Positions 20,141 through 29,437 of a stretch of DNA of 64,000 bases are shown one piece after another. Location of the stretch: positions 1 to 64,000 of the forward strand of contig NZ_JAUXXP010000050.1 of the NCBI RefSeq assembly GCF_030684895.1. Direction: 5' to 3'. Made by a program: the position numbers and the translations under genes. Under the pieces are notes generated by a model. It ran no database searches, was not told the origin of the DNA, and saw nothing but the letters and a program-made list of their open reading frames with translations. Position 1 is the stretch's first letter. The number at the start of each line of letters is the position of its first letter. Source of the DNA: Pseudomonas sp. (GTDB taxonomy: Bacteria > Pseudomonadota > Gammaproteobacteria > Pseudomonadales > Pseudomonadaceae).

Positions 20141-20301
20141 AAAAACTGCCGGGAGCAGTTTTTAACGTTGCGCAGCAACGGCCCGAAGGGTGGCTGCCAA
20201 GGATGGCAAGCCATCAAAAATTTGCCGGGAGCAATTTTTAACGTCGCGCAGCGACGGCCCGCAGGGTGGCCGCCAGGGATGGCAGGCCATCAAAAATTGC
20301 C
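20141..20301. repeat. Two tandem copies of a GTTGCGCAGCAAC-type repeat
   Basis: Copy 1 (about 20141-20226) and copy 2 (about 20220-20301) share the layout GGGAGCA(G/A)TTTTTAACG, a small hairpin, GGCCCG(A/C)AGGG and a second hairpin. The first stem is GTTGC/GCAAC in copy 1 and GTCGC/GCGAC in copy 2, a compensatory change. A third copy lies at 51135-51218. They occupy the phaI upstream region. Confidence 0.8.
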
Positions 20302-20323
20302 CAGAGCCATTTTAAACAGCACC

Positions 20324-20602
20324 TCACGCCTGCAGATTTTTATCCAGCACCTCTTCGATTTCCCGCTTGATGCTGCTGCTCATCGCCGACAACAACAGCC
20401 CCAGACTGAGCTGCACACGCACACTGTGCTCATGCACTTCAATACGCCCATCCGCACCGCTGCGCTTGAACTCCAGGTTGTCGCCGTTCCAGCGATAACG
20501 CACGTCGTATTCGCGAGCCAGGCGCTCGGCCAGTTGCTCGGCTTTCTCCCGAGCGACTTCGCGCCCCAAAGAGTGGGGACGTTCGACGGTGATCTTGGCC
20601 AT
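20324..20602 (-). CDS. Polyhydroxyalkanoic acid system family protein
   Basis: A 92-residue protein of the family annotated as a PHA-system protein: MAKITVERPHSLGREVAREK at the start, a central YDVRYRWNGDNLEFKRSGADG and a helical C-terminus REIEEVLDKNLQA. The fold resembles small START-like or carrier proteins. The function is unproven; placement next to phaI supports a granule-related role but may be only neighbourhood naming. It is leftward like phaIF, separated by the repeat region. Confidence 0.8.
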   Translation of the reverse strand: MAKITVERPHSLGREVAREKAEQLAERLAREYDVRYRWNGDNLEFKRSGADGRIEVHEHSVRVQLSLGLLLSAMSSSIKREIEEVLDKNLQA

Positions 20603-20806
20603 GGCATTTCTCCTCGCCAGTTAACTGCGACCTTAAGTCGCTGCGACTATAGCAAGGCTACAGGCCGCAAGCTGCAAGCAACTCCCGCATTCAGTAGGCC
20701 GCACAACTTTGTTGTTTGCCGCGCAAGGCCCAAACCCAGCGGGGCTTTTTGGGTTTAGAATGGCCGCCACTTTAGATGCAGCCTCTGTGTTTTAGGAAAG
20801 GCCACG

Positions 20807-21577
20807 ATGAACGATCCGCGCAAGAGCAGCGACAGCGAACCCACCACGCACTTTGGTTTCCAGAGCGTGCCGGAAAGCCAGAAGGCGGAGAAAGTCGCCG
20901 AAGTCTTCCACTCCGTGGCGGCCAAGTACGACCTGATGAACGACGTGCTGTCAGGCGGCATGCACCGCCTGTGGAAGCGTTTCACCATCGAACTGTCTGG
21001 TGTGCGCAGCGGTAACCGGGTGCTGGATATTGCCGGCGGCACGGGCGATCTGACCCGCAAGTTCTCCAGCCTGGTCGGCCCGACCGGCGAAGTGGTGCTG
21101 GCCGACATCAACGAATCGATGCTGCGTGTCGGCCGTGATCGTCTGCTCGACAAAGGCGTGGCCGGCAACGTCAGCTTCGTCCAGGCCGATGCGGAAAAGC
21201 TGCCGTTCCCCGACAACCACTTCGACGTGGTGACCATCGCCTTCGGCCTGCGCAACGTGACGCATAAAGAGGACGCCATCCGTTCGATGCTGCGCGTACT
21301 CAAGCCCGGCGGCCGCTTGCTGATTTTGGAGTTCTCCAAACCCTCCAGCCCGCTGCTGTCGAAGTTCTACGATGCCTACTCGTTCAAGTTTATGCCGCTG
21401 GCCGGCAAGCTGATCACCAATGACGCCGAAAGCTACCGCTACCTGGCCGAGTCGATCCGTATGCACCCGGATCAGGACACCCTCAAGGCGATGATGGTTG
21501 AAGCCGGCTTCGAGCGCGTGACCTTCCACAACATGACCGGCGGCATCGTCGCCCTGCACCGCGGCATCAAGCCCTGA
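20807..21577 (+). CDS. ubiE: Ubiquinone/menaquinone C-methyltransferase
   Basis: A 256-residue SAM-dependent methyltransferase that methylates the 2-polyprenyl-6-methoxy-benzoquinol ring in ubiquinone synthesis. SAM motif I is [10 protein letters not shown], with the typical [20 protein letters not shown]-terminal signature and the [20 protein letters not shown] segment. The ATG follows AGGAAAG. It begins a tightly packed ubiE-ubiJ-ubiB operon, with its TGA overlapping the ubiJ ATG. Confidence 0.97.
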   Translation: MNDPRKSSDSEPTTHFGFQSVPESQKAEKVAEVFHSVAAKYDLMNDVLSGGMHRLWKRFTIELSGVRSGNRVLDIAGGTGDLTRKFSSLVGPTGEVVLADINESMLRVGRDRLLDKGVAGNVSFVQADAEKLPFPDNHFDVVTIAFGLRNVTHKEDAIRSMLRVLKPGGRLLILEFSKPSSPLLSKFYDAYSFKFMPLAGKLITNDAESYRYLAESIRMHPDQDTLKAMMVEAGFERVTFHNMTGGIVALHRGIKP

Positions 21578-22194
21578 TGCTGCTCACCGGGCTGCTGGCC
21601 GGCGTCGAACTCGGCCTTAACCGCGTATTGGCCATGGACAGCACCGCGCTGCCGCGCCTGGCGCGTTTGAGTGGCCGGGTGATTGCCGTCGAATGCGCCG
21701 CACCGAATCTGCAGCTGTTTATATTGCCCAGCGCCAGCGGCCTGCAACTGGCCGCGCAGTGGGCTGGCGAAGCGGATTGCCACCTGCGTGCCCCCGCTGC
21801 CAGCCTGCTGCGCCTGGCACTGAGCCGCGACAAGACCAGCATCCTGCACAGCTCGGACGTCAGTCTGGATGGCGACAGCGCCGCCCTGCTGGAGCTGGCT
21901 GGCATCCTGCAGGACCTGGAGCTGGACTGGGAATACGAATTGTCACGCTGGCTCGGCCCAGTCGGCAGCCAGCTGCTCGGTGGCCATCTGCGCAGCCGGG
22001 TGAACTGGAGCAGTCAGGCCCTCGACAGCCTGCGCCTGAACCTGGCCGATTACCTCAGTGAAGAATCCCGCAGCCTGGTCGGCCAGCGCGAAGCCGATGC
22101 GCGCTTCGCCGAACTGGACCACCTCAAGCTGTCCCTCGACCGACTCGACGCGCGCATCGAGCGCCTCGCCCAACGCCATAAGCCCATCGCATGA
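21577..22194 (+). CDS. ubiJ: Ubiquinone biosynthesis accessory factor UbiJ
   Basis: A 205-residue protein with an SCP2-like lipid-binding N-terminal domain (about residues 15-115, with [15 protein letters not shown]) and a coiled C-terminal helix ([20 protein letters not shown]). UbiJ binds ubiquinone intermediates and scaffolds the soluble Ubi complex in the cytoplasm. The start overlaps ubiE by one base, and its stop overlaps ubiB by four, so all three are translationally coupled. Confidence 0.92.
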   Translation: MLLTGLLAGVELGLNRVLAMDSTALPRLARLSGRVIAVECAAPNLQLFILPSASGLQLAAQWAGEADCHLRAPAASLLRLALSRDKTSILHSSDVSLDGDSAALLELAGILQDLELDWEYELSRWLGPVGSQLLGGHLRSRVNWSSQALDSLRLNLADYLSEESRSLVGQREADARFAELDHLKLSLDRLDARIERLAQRHKPIA

Positions 22195-23780
22195 AGCTGC
22201 TTGCCGTTCGTCGTCTGTTGCGTATCCAGCGCGTAGTCATCCGCTACCAGCTGGACGATTTGTTATTCGCCCTGCCGCTGCCCCTCTGGGCACGCGTGCT
22301 GCGTTATGTATTGCCGTGGCGCTGGCTGCCACGTCGCGACTTGCTGCTGTCGCGCGGTGCACGTCTGCGCCTGGCGCTGGAGGAACTAGGGCCGATTTTT
22401 ATCAAGTTCGGCCAGCTGCTATCCACCCGCCGCGACCTGTTGCCCACTGATATCGCTGACGAGCTGGCCAAGCTGCAGGATCAGGTACCGCCCTTCGACC
22501 CCGCGCAATCGCAGGCGCTGATCGAGTCCCAGTTGGGCGCCAAGGTCAGCGAGGTGTTTGCCCGTTTTGACGCTCAACCACTGGCCTCGGCCTCCGTCGC
22601 CCAGGTGCATGCCGCGCAGCTGAAAAGCGGCGAAGAGGTGGTGGTCAAGGTCATTCGCCCCGGCCTGAAACCGGTAATCGAACAGGACATCGCCTGGCTG
22701 TTCTTGCTCGCCAAACTGGCCGAGCGCGCCTCCGCCGATGCCCGCAGGCTGCGCCCGGTGGAAGTGGTCAGCGATTACGAAAAGACCATCTACGACGAAC
22801 TCGACCTGTTGCGCGAGGCTGCCAACGCCAGCCAGCTGCGGCGCAACTTTGAAGGCTCGCCCCTGCTCTATGTGCCGCAGGTGTACTGGGACTATTGCCG
22901 GCCGAAGGTGCTGGTGATGGAGCGCATCTACGGTATTCAGGTCACCGACCTGGAAACCCTGGCCGACCAGCGCACCGATATGAAACTGCTGGCCGAGCGT
23001 GGCGTGGAGATTTTCTTCACCCAGGTGTTCCGCGACAGTTTCTTCCACGCCGACATGCACCCCGGCAATATCTTCGTCAGCACCCGCACGCCCTGGAACC
23101 CGCAGTACATCGCCATCGACTGCGGCATTATCGGCAGCCTTACCGCCGAAGATCAGGACTACCTGGCGCGCAACCTGATTGCCTTCTTCAAGCGCGATTA
23201 CCGTCGTGTGGCGCAGTTGCATATCGACTCTGGCTGGGTGCCAGCAGAAACCAAGATCAATGATTTCGAGGCGGCGATCCGCACGGTGTGCGAGCCGATT
23301 TTCGAGAAGCCGCTGAAGGACATCTCCTTTGGCCAGGTGCTGCTGCGCCTTTTCCAAACCGCGCGACGCTTCAATATGGAAGTGCAGCCGCAGCTGGTGC
23401 TGCTGCAGAAAACCCTGCTGAATATCGAAGGCCTAGGCCGCCAGCTCTACCCCGATCTGGATCTTTGGAGCACCGCGCAGCCGTTTCTCGAACGCTGGAT
23501 GCGTGAGCGCATCAGCCCGCTGCACCTGCTGCGCAACCTGCAACTGCAGGCCGAGCAAGTCCCGCACCTGTCGCAAATTGCCCGTGAAACCCTCGAGCGC
23601 CTCAACCAGCAACCGGCCAGCCACCCGGCACAACCTGCGATCAGCCGCCAATGGCCGGCCCGCTTGCTCGGTGCAGCACTGATCGGCGGCGCCGCTACTC
23701 AGGGCCTGCTGCTGAGCCTGGCGGCCTGGCCGAGCTGGCTGATGCTCGCCGGCGGCGTCTATCTGGTGCTGCGCCGATAG
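22191..23780 (+). CDS. ubiB: Ubiquinone biosynthesis atypical kinase UbiB
   Basis: A 529-residue ABC1/ADCK-type atypical protein kinase-like ATPase required for ubiquinone synthesis. The family KxGQ motif is KFGQ in [16 protein letters not shown]. The Ala-rich nucleotide loop is [13 protein letters not shown], the catalytic loop region is [10 protein letters not shown], and an IDCGIIG metal-binding motif follows. Two C-terminal hydrophobic segments (about 488-505 and 508-525) anchor it to the inner membrane. Third gene of the coupled ubi operon. Confidence 0.96.
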   Translation: MKLLAVRRLLRIQRVVIRYQLDDLLFALPLPLWARVLRYVLPWRWLPRRDLLLSRGARLRLALEELGPIFIKFGQLLSTRRDLLPTDIADELAKLQDQVPPFDPAQSQALIESQLGAKVSEVFARFDAQPLASASVAQVHAAQLKSGEEVVVKVIRPGLKPVIEQDIAWLFLLAKLAERASADARRLRPVEVVSDYEKTIYDELDLLREAANASQLRRNFEGSPLLYVPQVYWDYCRPKVLVMERIYGIQVTDLETLADQRTDMKLLAERGVEIFFTQVFRDSFFHADMHPGNIFVSTRTPWNPQYIAIDCGIIGSLTAEDQDYLARNLIAFFKRDYRRVAQLHIDSGWVPAETKINDFEAAIRTVCEPIFEKPLKDISFGQVLLRLFQTARRFNMEVQPQLVLLQKTLLNIEGLGRQLYPDLDLWSTAQPFLERWMRERISPLHLLRNLQLQAEQVPHLSQIARETLERLNQQPASHPAQPAISRQWPARLLGAALIGGAATQGLLLSLAAWPSWLMLAGGVYLVLRR

Positions 23781-23847
23781 CCACACCGGGTGCGCACTGG
23801 CACACTAGCTTTCTGAATCAAGCAGCCCGAGATGGGCGGATACGGCA

Positions 23848-24249
23848 ATGACTGACTGGCTCGACGAAATCAACTGGAACGCGGACGGCCTGGTGCCGGC
23901 CATCGCCCAGGACCACAAAACCGGCCGCGTGCTGATGATGGCCTGGATGAACCGTGAAGCCCTGGCCCTGACCGCCACCGAGCAGCGCGCCATCTACTGG
24001 TCGCGCTCGCGTGGCAAGCTGTGGCGTAAAGGCGAGGAATCCGGCCATGTGCAGAAGCTGCACGAGCTGCGCCTGGATTGCGACGCCGATGTGATCATCC
24101 TGATGGTCGAGCAACTGGGCGGCATCGCCTGCCACACCGGCCGCGAAAGCTGCTTTTATCGGGTATTCGAGAACGGCACCTGGAAAACTGTCGATGCGGT
24201 ACTCAAAGACCCGCATGCCATCTATGCCGCAGGAGGCAGTCATGAGTAG
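23848..24249 (+). CDS. hisI: Phosphoribosyl-AMP cyclohydrolase
   Basis: A 133-residue zinc-dependent enzyme that opens the purine ring of phosphoribosyl-AMP, the third step of histidine synthesis. Zinc-ligand cysteines are seen in LDCDADVI and [11 protein letters not shown], with the [19 protein letters not shown] substrate loop. It is a stand-alone HisI rather than a fused HisIE. Its end overlaps the start of hisE by eight bases. Confidence 0.96.
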   Translation: MTDWLDEINWNADGLVPAIAQDHKTGRVLMMAWMNREALALTATEQRAIYWSRSRGKLWRKGEESGHVQKLHELRLDCDADVIILMVEQLGGIACHTGRESCFYRVFENGTWKTVDAVLKDPHAIYAAGGSHE

Positions 24250-24589
24250 CGCACACATGACCGACACCCTGAGCCGCCTGGCCGACGTGCTGGAGTCGCG
24301 CAAAGGCGCGGCCGCCGACAGCTCGTATGTCGCCAGCCTGTACCACAAGGGTCTGAACAAGATTCTGGAAAAGGTCGGTGAGGAATCGGTGGAAACCATC
24401 CTTGCCGCCAAGGATGCTGCGGTCAGCGGTGACTGCAGCGATGTGATTTATGAAACCGCCGATCTGTGGTTCCACAGCCTGGTCATGCTCGCCGCTCTCG
24501 GCCAGCACCCCCAGGCGGTACTGGACGAACTGGACCGGCGTTTCGGCCTCTCCGGGCATGCGGAAAAAGCCTCGCGCCCGCAAAACTGA
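24242..24589 (+). CDS. hisE: Phosphoribosyl-ATP pyrophosphatase
   Basis: A 115-residue all-alpha pyrophosphohydrolase that hydrolyses phosphoribosyl-ATP, the second step of histidine synthesis. Diagnostic segments are [21 protein letters not shown] and the metal-binding [17 protein letters not shown]. The frame opens earlier, but the ATG at 24242 has AGGAGG five bases upstream; MTDTL at 24257 is an alternative. It precedes tatA by 27 bases, in the Pseudomonas hisIE-tatABC arrangement. Confidence 0.95.
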   Translation: MSSAHMTDTLSRLADVLESRKGAAADSSYVASLYHKGLNKILEKVGEESVETILAAKDAAVSGDCSDVIYETADLWFHSLVMLAALGQHPQAVLDELDRRFGLSGHAEKASRPQN

Positions 24590-24616
24590 TCAACCTCTTA
24601 CTACGGAGTACGCGTT

Positions 24617-24847
24617 ATGGGATTCGGTGGCATTAGCATCTGGCAACTGGTGATCATCCTGTTGATCGTGGTCATGCTCTTCGGCACCAAGCGCCTTAAA
24701 GGCCTGGGCTCCGATCTCGGTGATGCGATCAAGGGCTTCAAGAAATCCATGGGCAACGAAGAAGACAAACCTGCCGTGGAAGAGCCCAAGGGTCAGACCA
24801 TCGATGCCCAGGCACGCAAGGTCGAAGAACCGGCGAAAAAAGACTAA
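24617..24847 (+). CDS. tatA: Sec-independent translocase subunit TatA
   Basis: A 76-residue inner-membrane protein that forms the twin-arginine export channel for folded proteins. One N-terminal transmembrane helix (about residues 7-22) is followed by the [20 protein letters not shown] hinge and amphipathic helix, then an acidic, disordered tail. tatB follows after three bases. Confidence 0.96.
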   Translation: MGFGGISIWQLVIILLIVVMLFGTKRLKGLGSDLGDAIKGFKKSMGNEEDKPAVEEPKGQTIDAQARKVEEPAKKD

Positions 24848-24850
24848 GCC

Positions 24851-25207
24851 ATGTTCGATATCGGCTTTACTGAGCTGCTGCTGATCGCCGTGGTCGCCCT
24901 GGTGGTCCTGGGGCCTGATCGCCTGCCCGGCGCGGTGCGCACAGCCGGTTTATGGATCGGTCGGATCAAGCGCAGCTTCAGCGCGATCAAGGCTGAGGTC
25001 GAGCGCGAGATCGGTGCGGATGAAATCCGCCGTCAGTTGCATAACGAGCAGATCCTCGAGCTTGAGCGGGAAATGAACGCGATGAAGCAAAGCCTCAGCG
25101 CGCCGCTCAGCACCCTCACTGAGCCCAGCCCTGCCGCGCCCCCCGCAGCAGAGTCGGTCGCCACTACTGATAGCAGCACCCGCCAGGATAAAAGCCCGCA
25201 GCCATGA
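24851..25207 (+). CDS. tatB: Sec-independent translocase subunit TatB
   Basis: A 118-residue TatB, part of the twin-arginine signal-peptide receptor. The N-terminal [20 protein letters not shown] membrane helix contains the TatB-specific Glu8, followed by the [15 protein letters not shown] hinge and a long amphipathic helix. The tail is Ser/Pro/Ala-rich. Its stop overlaps the tatC ATG by four bases. Confidence 0.95.
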   Translation: MFDIGFTELLLIAVVALVVLGPDRLPGAVRTAGLWIGRIKRSFSAIKAEVEREIGADEIRRQLHNEQILELEREMNAMKQSLSAPLSTLTEPSPAAPPAAESVATTDSSTRQDKSPQP

Positions 25208-26004
25208 GCCAACGACCGGACAGTGATCAGGAAATGCCCCTGGTCTCCCACCTGACCGAACTGCGCACGCGCCTGCTGCGCATTGTCGGCGCCGTTCTGC
25301 TGCTGTTTGCCGGACTGTTCTATTTCTCCCAGGACATCTACGCGTTGGTCGCCGCGCCCCTGCGCGCCTACCTGCCGGAAGGCGCAACGATGATCGCCAC
25401 TGGGGTGGCCTCGCCGTTCCTCACGCCGTTCAAACTGACGCTGATGGTCGCGCTGTTTCTCGCCATCCCGATCATCCTGCATCAGATCTGGGGCTTTATC
25501 GCGCCAGGGCTGTACAAGCACGAGAAGCGCATCGCCATACCGCTGCTGGTTTCCAGCATCCTGCTGTTCTACGCCGGTATGGCCTTCGCCTACTTCGTGG
25601 TGTTCCCGATCATGTTCGGCTTCTTCGCCAGCGTGACCCCGGAAGGCGTGGCGATGATGACCGATATCGGTCAGTACCTGGATTTCGTCCTCACCCTGTT
25701 CTTCGCCTTCGGCGTGGCGTTCGAGATCCCGATTGCCACCTTTTTGCTGATCTGGATCGGCGTTGTCGATGTAGCAACCTTGCGCAAAAGCCGACCCTAT
25801 GTAGTCGTTGGCTGCTTTGTCGTCGGCATGGTGCTGACGCCACCGGATGTGTTCTCACAGACCCTGCTGGCATTGCCCATGTGGCTGCTGTTTGAAGCCG
25901 GCCTGCTGTGCGGCAGCCTGGTCAAACGTCGCGCCGAACAGGAAGCGGCTGAAGCCGACAGCGACAGCGCCTCCAACGACCAGCCGCCCGCCGCGCAACC
26001 GTGA
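25204..26004 (+). CDS. tatC: Sec-independent translocase subunit TatC
   Basis: A 266-residue polytopic membrane protein with about six transmembrane helices; it binds the twin-arginine signal peptide with TatB. The conserved N-terminal [13 protein letters not shown] and the [20 protein letters not shown] segment carrying the conserved Glu are visible. The cytoplasmic C-terminal tail is acidic. The stop overlaps the GTG of rsmE by four bases. Confidence 0.97.
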   Translation: MSQRPDSDQEMPLVSHLTELRTRLLRIVGAVLLLFAGLFYFSQDIYALVAAPLRAYLPEGATMIATGVASPFLTPFKLTLMVALFLAIPIILHQIWGFIAPGLYKHEKRIAIPLLVSSILLFYAGMAFAYFVVFPIMFGFFASVTPEGVAMMTDIGQYLDFVLTLFFAFGVAFEIPIATFLLIWIGVVDVATLRKSRPYVVVGCFVVGMVLTPPDVFSQTLLALPMWLLFEAGLLCGSLVKRRAEQEAAEADSDSASNDQPPAAQP

Positions 26005-26708
26005 ACCTGCTGCTTCTGGAAGACGGCGACTTTATCGCCACTGACCGCGTGCTGCTCAGCGGCCGCCGCCTTAAACATCTACACGAAGTACACCGCGCCG
26101 AAGCCGGCGACAGCCTGCGTGTCGGTCGCCTGAATGGCCTGATGGGCAGCGGCCAGCTGCTGCGCCTGAATGCAGAAGAAGCCGAGCTGTCTGTGCAGCT
26201 CGACCAGCCTCCGCCGGAAAAACTGCCACTGACGCTGCTGCTGGCCTTGCCCCGGCCGAAGATGCTGCGCCGCGTGCTGCAAACCGTCAGCAGCATGGGC
26301 GTGCCTCGGCTGATTCTGCTGAACAGCTACCGGGTGGAAAAAAGCTTCTGGCAGACGCCCTTCCTCGAACCCGCAGCGATTCGCGAACAGCTGATCCTCG
26401 GCCTGGAACAGGCCCGCGATACCGTGCTGCCGGAAGTCATTATCGAGAAACGCTTTAAGCCCTTTGTCGAAGACCAGCTGCCGGGTATCGCAGCCGGCAC
26501 CCTGGGCCTGGTCGGCCATCCTGGCGACTACCCGGCCTGCCCACGAGCAGTCGAACAGGCCGTCACATTGGCCATCGGCCCGGAAGGCGGCTGGATTCCC
26601 TACGAAGTGGAAAAGCTCGCCGAAGCCGGCCTGCAGCCGGTGCAACTGGGCACGCGGATTCTACGGGTGGAAACCGCGGTTACTGCCTTGCTCGCGCGAC
26701 TGTTCTAA
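26001..26708 (+). CDS. rsmE: 16S rRNA (uracil1498-N3)-methyltransferase
   Basis: A 235-residue SPOUT-class methyltransferase that modifies U1498 of 16S rRNA. The N-terminal PUA-like domain includes [14 protein letters not shown]. The knotted SAM-binding region is visible as LAIGPEGGW and [16 protein letters not shown] at the C-terminus. The GTG at 26001 overlaps the tatC stop, indicating coupled translation. A block of three intergenic repeats follows the stop. Confidence 0.94.
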   Translation: MNLLLLEDGDFIATDRVLLSGRRLKHLHEVHRAEAGDSLRVGRLNGLMGSGQLLRLNAEEAELSVQLDQPPPEKLPLTLLLALPRPKMLRRVLQTVSSMGVPRLILLNSYRVEKSFWQTPFLEPAAIREQLILGLEQARDTVLPEVIIEKRFKPFVEDQLPGIAAGTLGLVGHPGDYPACPRAVEQAVTLAIGPEGGWIPYEVEKLAEAGLQPVQLGTRILRVETAVTALLARLF

Positions 26709-26724
26709 GCGAACACTTGACTCC

Positions 26725-26805
26725 GTAGGAGTGGCGGGAGCGCCTAGCTCATGCCCGCGAGTGGCGGTATCTGGGAAATCGCTCGCACGCATGGCGTGCT
26801 CCTAC
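26725..26805. repeat. Inverted repeat with GTAGGAG ends
   Basis: Ends GTAGGAG and CTCCTAC enclose a less perfectly paired centre, a diverged REP-like element 17 bases after the rsmE stop. It is the first of three different repeats stacked between 26725 and 26959. Confidence 0.6.
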
Positions 26806-26821
26806 AGGTTCTCTCCAGCTC

Positions 26822-26873
26822 GTAGCCCGGATGTAATCCAGGAACACGTATTCCCGGATTACATCCGGGCTAC
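26822..26873. repeat. Inverted repeat, GTAGCCCGGATG type (diverged)
   Basis: GTAGCCCGGATGTAATCC at the left pairs with the reverse complement GGATTACATCCGGGCTAC at the right. The arms differ from the other family members at matching positions (TGTAA with TTACA), so pairing is preserved. Confidence 0.85.
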
Positions 26874-26889
26874 GGATTTTCAACAGTCC

Positions 26890-26959
26890 GTAGGGTGGAT
26901 GGCGCCGTATCCATCCACCAACTCACGATGGTGGATGGGAAAAGCGTCATCCACCCTAC
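26890..26959. repeat. Inverted repeat, GTAGGGTGGATG type
   Basis: GTAGGGTGGATG and the reverse complement CATCCACCCTAC border an internal pair of further TGGATG repeats. The right end overlaps the last bases of the HxlR-type gene and supplies its TAG stop. A second member lies at 28297-28370 and a half copy at about 37317-37330. Confidence 0.85.
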
Positions 26960-27450
26960 ACAACCTGCTTTTCGTGCCAATGTGCAGGCAATAGCTGACC
27001 CTTGAATGCGGGCGTTTCCTCCAGCGCTACATCCCTCGGCTCCAACGGCTCACCACAATCCGAACACACCAGCACACCATGCATCGGCTGGCCGCAGGTG
27101 CGGTGGATATGGCGGATCGGCGCGCCTTCCGCGCCGCTCATATGGCGGTCACCCCAATTGACCAGGGCCATGATGGCGGGGTACAGGTCGCGCCCCTTGG
27201 CACTCAAGCAATATTCCTCACGCAGCGGCCGCTGCTGGTAGGCCACCTTGTCCAGCACGCCGGCCTCTACCAGTTTCTTCAGCCGCTCGGCCAGCACGTG
27301 GCGGGTAATTCCCAGGCGCTTTTCAAATTCGTCGAAACGGCGAATACCAAGAAAACTTTCGCGCAGTACCAGCAGGGTCCAGCGGTCACCCACCACCGAC
27401 AGGGTGCGAGCCAGGGAGCAGGGTTGCTGCTCAAGTTCTTCCCAACGCAT
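26956..27450 (-). CDS. HxlR-family transcriptional regulator
   Basis: A 164-residue winged-helix regulator. The HxlR core occupies roughly residues 10-100: CSLARTLSVVGDRWTLLVLR, then RFDEFEKRLGITRHVLAERLKKL. The C-terminal 40 residues add HRTCGQPMHGVLVCSDCGEPL, a possible zinc-ribbon-like Cys pair. HxlR proteins sense small electrophiles or redox changes. The gene is divergent from the SDR; two palindromes in the 100-base gap are probably its operators. Its TAG stop lies in an intergenic repeat. Confidence 0.85.
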   Translation of the reverse strand: MRWEELEQQPCSLARTLSVVGDRWTLLVLRESFLGIRRFDEFEKRLGITRHVLAERLKKLVEAGVLDKVAYQQRPLREEYCLSAKGRDLYPAIMALVNWGDRHMSGAEGAPIRHIHRTCGQPMHGVLVCSDCGEPLEPRDVALEETPAFKGQLLPAHWHEKQVV

Positions 27451-27484
27451 AAACCAGTCTCCAGCCGCGATGACTCACCATAGC

Positions 27485-27513
27485 TTGACAGGTTCCAAAA
27501 TGGAACCGACTAT
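27485..27513 (+). promoter_or_regulatory. Candidate promoter of the SDR gene
   Basis: TTGACA at 27485-27490 is followed after 17 bases by GACTAT at 27508-27513, a plausible sigma-70 pair. The spacer is exactly the first palindrome GGTTCCAAAATGGAACC, so a bound regulator would block polymerase. Confidence 0.55.
27491..27507. promoter_or_regulatory. Candidate HxlR operator 1
   Basis: The palindrome GGTTCCAAAATGGAACC, with six-base arms GGTTCC/GGAACC around five bases. It lies between -35 and -10 of the candidate SDR promoter. Confidence 0.65.
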
Positions 27514-27520
27514 CAAGCCA

Positions 27521-27537
27521 GGTTCCAAAATAGAACT
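27521..27537. promoter_or_regulatory. Candidate HxlR operator 2
   Basis: GGTTCCAAAATAGAACT repeats operator 1 with two mismatches, exactly 30 bases downstream, about three helical turns. It would lie near the transcription start. Confidence 0.6.
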
Positions 27538-27550
27538 GACGGAGAGTGCA

Positions 27551-28279
27551 ATGAGCGAACGCAAAGCAATTCTGGTAGTGGGCGCCGGTGACGCCACCGG
27601 CGGCGCCATCGCCAAACGCTTCGCCCGCGAGGGCTATGTCGCCTGCGTGGCACGGCGCAATGCCGACAAGCTCGGCACGCTGGTGGCGGATATCGAAGCA
27701 GCCGGTGGCAGCGCACGGGCCTTTGGCTGCGATGCGCGAGTCGAAGAGCAGGTGATCGAGCTGTTTACCACCATCGAACGCGAAGTCGGCCCGCTGCATG
27801 CGGTGGTGTTCAACATCGGCGCCAATGTGCAGTTCTCCATCACTGAAACCACTGAGCGGGTGTATCGCAAAGTCTGGGAAATGGCGGCGCTGGCAGGCTT
27901 TCTCACCGGTCGTGAAGCGGCCAAGGTCATGCTGCCGCGCGGCCAAGGCACGATCATCTTTACCGGTGCTACCGCCTCCTTGCGCGGCCGGGCGAATTTC
28001 TCCGCCTTTGCCAGCGCCAAGTTCGCCCTACGTGCGTTGGCCCAGAGCATGGCCCGCGAACTCGGCCCCAAAGGCATCCATGTCGCCCACCCGATCATCG
28101 ACGGCGCCATCGACACCGCGTTTATCCGCGACACCTTCCCTCAGCTCTATCAGCTCAAGGATCAGGACGGTATCCTCAACCCCGAGCATATCGCCGAGAC
28201 CTACTGGCAGATCCATTGCCAACCGCGCGATTGTTGGGTGCATGAGCTGGATCTACGGCCATGGAGCGAAACCTTCTAA
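27551..28279 (+). CDS. SDR-family oxidoreductase, Phe in place of active-site Tyr
   Basis: A 242-residue short-chain dehydrogenase/reductase. The N-terminal cofactor motif is atypical (VVGAGDATGGAIAKRF), and the NxG segment reads FNIGANV. At the usual Ser-Tyr-Lys site the sequence GATASLRGRANFSAFASAKFALR has the Lys but Phe where Tyr is expected (FASAK); this is shown here in two overlapping parts: GATASLRGRA and NFSAFASAKF. The frame opens far upstream, but the ATG at 27551 has a GGAGAG site just before it. Divergent from and probably controlled by the HxlR regulator. The substrate is unknown. Confidence 0.8.
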   Translation: MSERKAILVVGAGDATGGAIAKRFAREGYVACVARRNADKLGTLVADIEAAGGSARAFGCDARVEEQVIELFTTIEREVGPLHAVVFNIGANVQFSITETTERVYRKVWEMAALAGFLTGREAAKVMLPRGQGTIIFTGATASLRGRANFSAFASAKFALRALAQSMARELGPKGIHVAHPIIDGAIDTAFIRDTFPQLYQLKDQDGILNPEHIAETYWQIHCQPRDCWVHELDLRPWSETF

Positions 28280-28296
28280 ACATCGCTCGCCAACTC

Positions 28297-28370
28297 GTAG
28301 GGTGGATGACGCGTCATCCATCCACCACTTCGCACACCCTGGTGGATGAAAAAATCGTCATCCACCCTAC
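28297..28370. repeat. Inverted repeat, GTAGGGTGGATG type
   Basis: The same family as 26890-26959: GTAGGGTGGATGACG at the left and CGTCATCCACCCTAC at the right, with an internal ATCCATCCACCA...TGGTGGAT pair. It lies between the SDR and the isomerase-like gene. Confidence 0.85.
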
Positions 28371-28415
28371 AACTGCACGCCACCCCAATAACAAGACCTC
28401 CCGAAAGAGCATGCA

Positions 28416-29003
28416 ATGAGCAAAACCCTGGAATTCTTTTTCGATTTTGGCAGCCCAGCCAGCTACCTGGCCTGGACCCAGCTACCGCGCATTGCCCGTG
28501 ATGCCGGCGCGCAGATTATCTGGCGACCGATGCTGCTCGGCGGCGTTTTCAAGGCCACCGGCAACCAGTCGCCGGTGATGATCCCGAGCAAAGGGGCCTG
28601 GATGCTCAAGGACCTGGCGCGCTTTGCCCGCCGTTATGACGTGCCGATGGCCTTCAGCCCGCACTTTCCGATCAACACCCTGACGCTGATGCGCGGCGCA
28701 GCCGGCCATGAAAACAGCGAGCGTTTCGAGCACTACGTGAAAGCCATTTTCGAGGCGCTGTGGGAGCAACAGAAGAACCTCGGCAAAGCCGAAGTGGTTG
28801 CCGAAGTGCTGAGCAACGCCGGCTTTGACCCGACCGAGTTCGAGCGCCTGGTCAGCGATGAAGCAGTCAAGGAGCGGCTCAAGAGCAACACCGAAGAGGC
28901 GATCAAGCGCGGCGTGTTTGGTGCACCGACATTCTTTATCGGCAGCGAGATGCACTTCGGTCAGGATCGCCTGGATTTCGTCGCTGAAGCCCTGGCGCGC
29001 TAG
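28416..29003 (+). CDS. 2-hydroxychromene-2-carboxylate isomerase-like (DsbA-fold) protein
   Basis: A 195-residue kappa-class GST/DsbA-fold protein. The N-terminal [14 protein letters not shown] contains the Ser that replaces the redox Cys in HCCA isomerases and binds glutathione. The second thioredoxin half reads [21 protein letters not shown]. In aromatic degradation this enzyme isomerises 2-hydroxychromene-2-carboxylate, but no other aromatic catabolic genes are linked, so the real substrate may differ. It lies downstream of the SDR, separated by a repeat. Confidence 0.82.
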   Translation: MSKTLEFFFDFGSPASYLAWTQLPRIARDAGAQIIWRPMLLGGVFKATGNQSPVMIPSKGAWMLKDLARFARRYDVPMAFSPHFPINTLTLMRGAAGHENSERFEHYVKAIFEALWEQQKNLGKAEVVAEVLSNAGFDPTEFERLVSDEAVKERLKSNTEEAIKRGVFGAPTFFIGSEMHFGQDRLDFVAEALAR

Positions 29004-29437
29004 CTCTCTAGAAGAAAGGTCACCGGCCCGTCATTGACCAAATGCACCTGCATATCGGCGCCGAACTGGCCGGTGGCGACCTGCGGGTGCCTGGCGCTAG
29101 CTTGCGTCACCAGCAGGTCGAACAGCTCAGCCCCCAGCGCCGGCGGCGCGGCACTGGAAAAGCTTGGACGTAGCCCGCTCTTGGTGTCGGCGGCCAGGGT
29201 GAATTGTGAGACCAGCAGCAGGCCGCCGCCAATATCGCTGAGCGACAGGTTCATCTTGCCGGCGACATCGCTGAACACGCGGTAGTTGAGCAGCTTGTGC
29301 AGAATTTTCTCGACGCTGGCCGGGGTGTCCTGCGGCTCGACGCCAACCAGCGCCAGCAGGCCCTGGTCAATCGCGCCAACCACCTCACCCGCGACTTCTA
29401 CTCGGGCGCCACGCACCCGTTGAATCAGTGCCTTCAT
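29000..29437 (-). CDS. dtd: D-aminoacyl-tRNA deacylase
   Basis: A 145-residue DTD that removes D-amino acids (and glycine from tRNA-Ala) from mischarged tRNA. It starts [15 protein letters not shown], with the active-site SQFTL motif at about residues 77-81 and the cis-Gly-Pro NDGPVTF motif near the C-terminus. It converges on the isomerase-like gene with a four-base overlap of the 3' ends, and its start overlaps the stop of pip by four bases. Confidence 0.95.
   Translation of the reverse strand: MKALIQRVRGARVEVAGEVVGAIDQGLLALVGVEPQDTPASVEKILHKLLNYRVFSDVAGKMNLSLSDIGGGLLLVSQFTLAADTKSGLRPSFSSAAPPALGAELFDLLVTQASARHPQVATGQFGADMQVHLVNDGPVTFLLES

Noticed and set aside
20141..20301. Possible CRISPR array
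   Set aside because: Only two long adjoining copies with internal hairpins and no spacers; a third copy is 31 kb away.
19556..20758. 400-codon rightward frame across phaI and the repeat region
   Set aside because: Runs opposite phaI and the PHA-system gene and through noncoding repeats; no recognisable domain.
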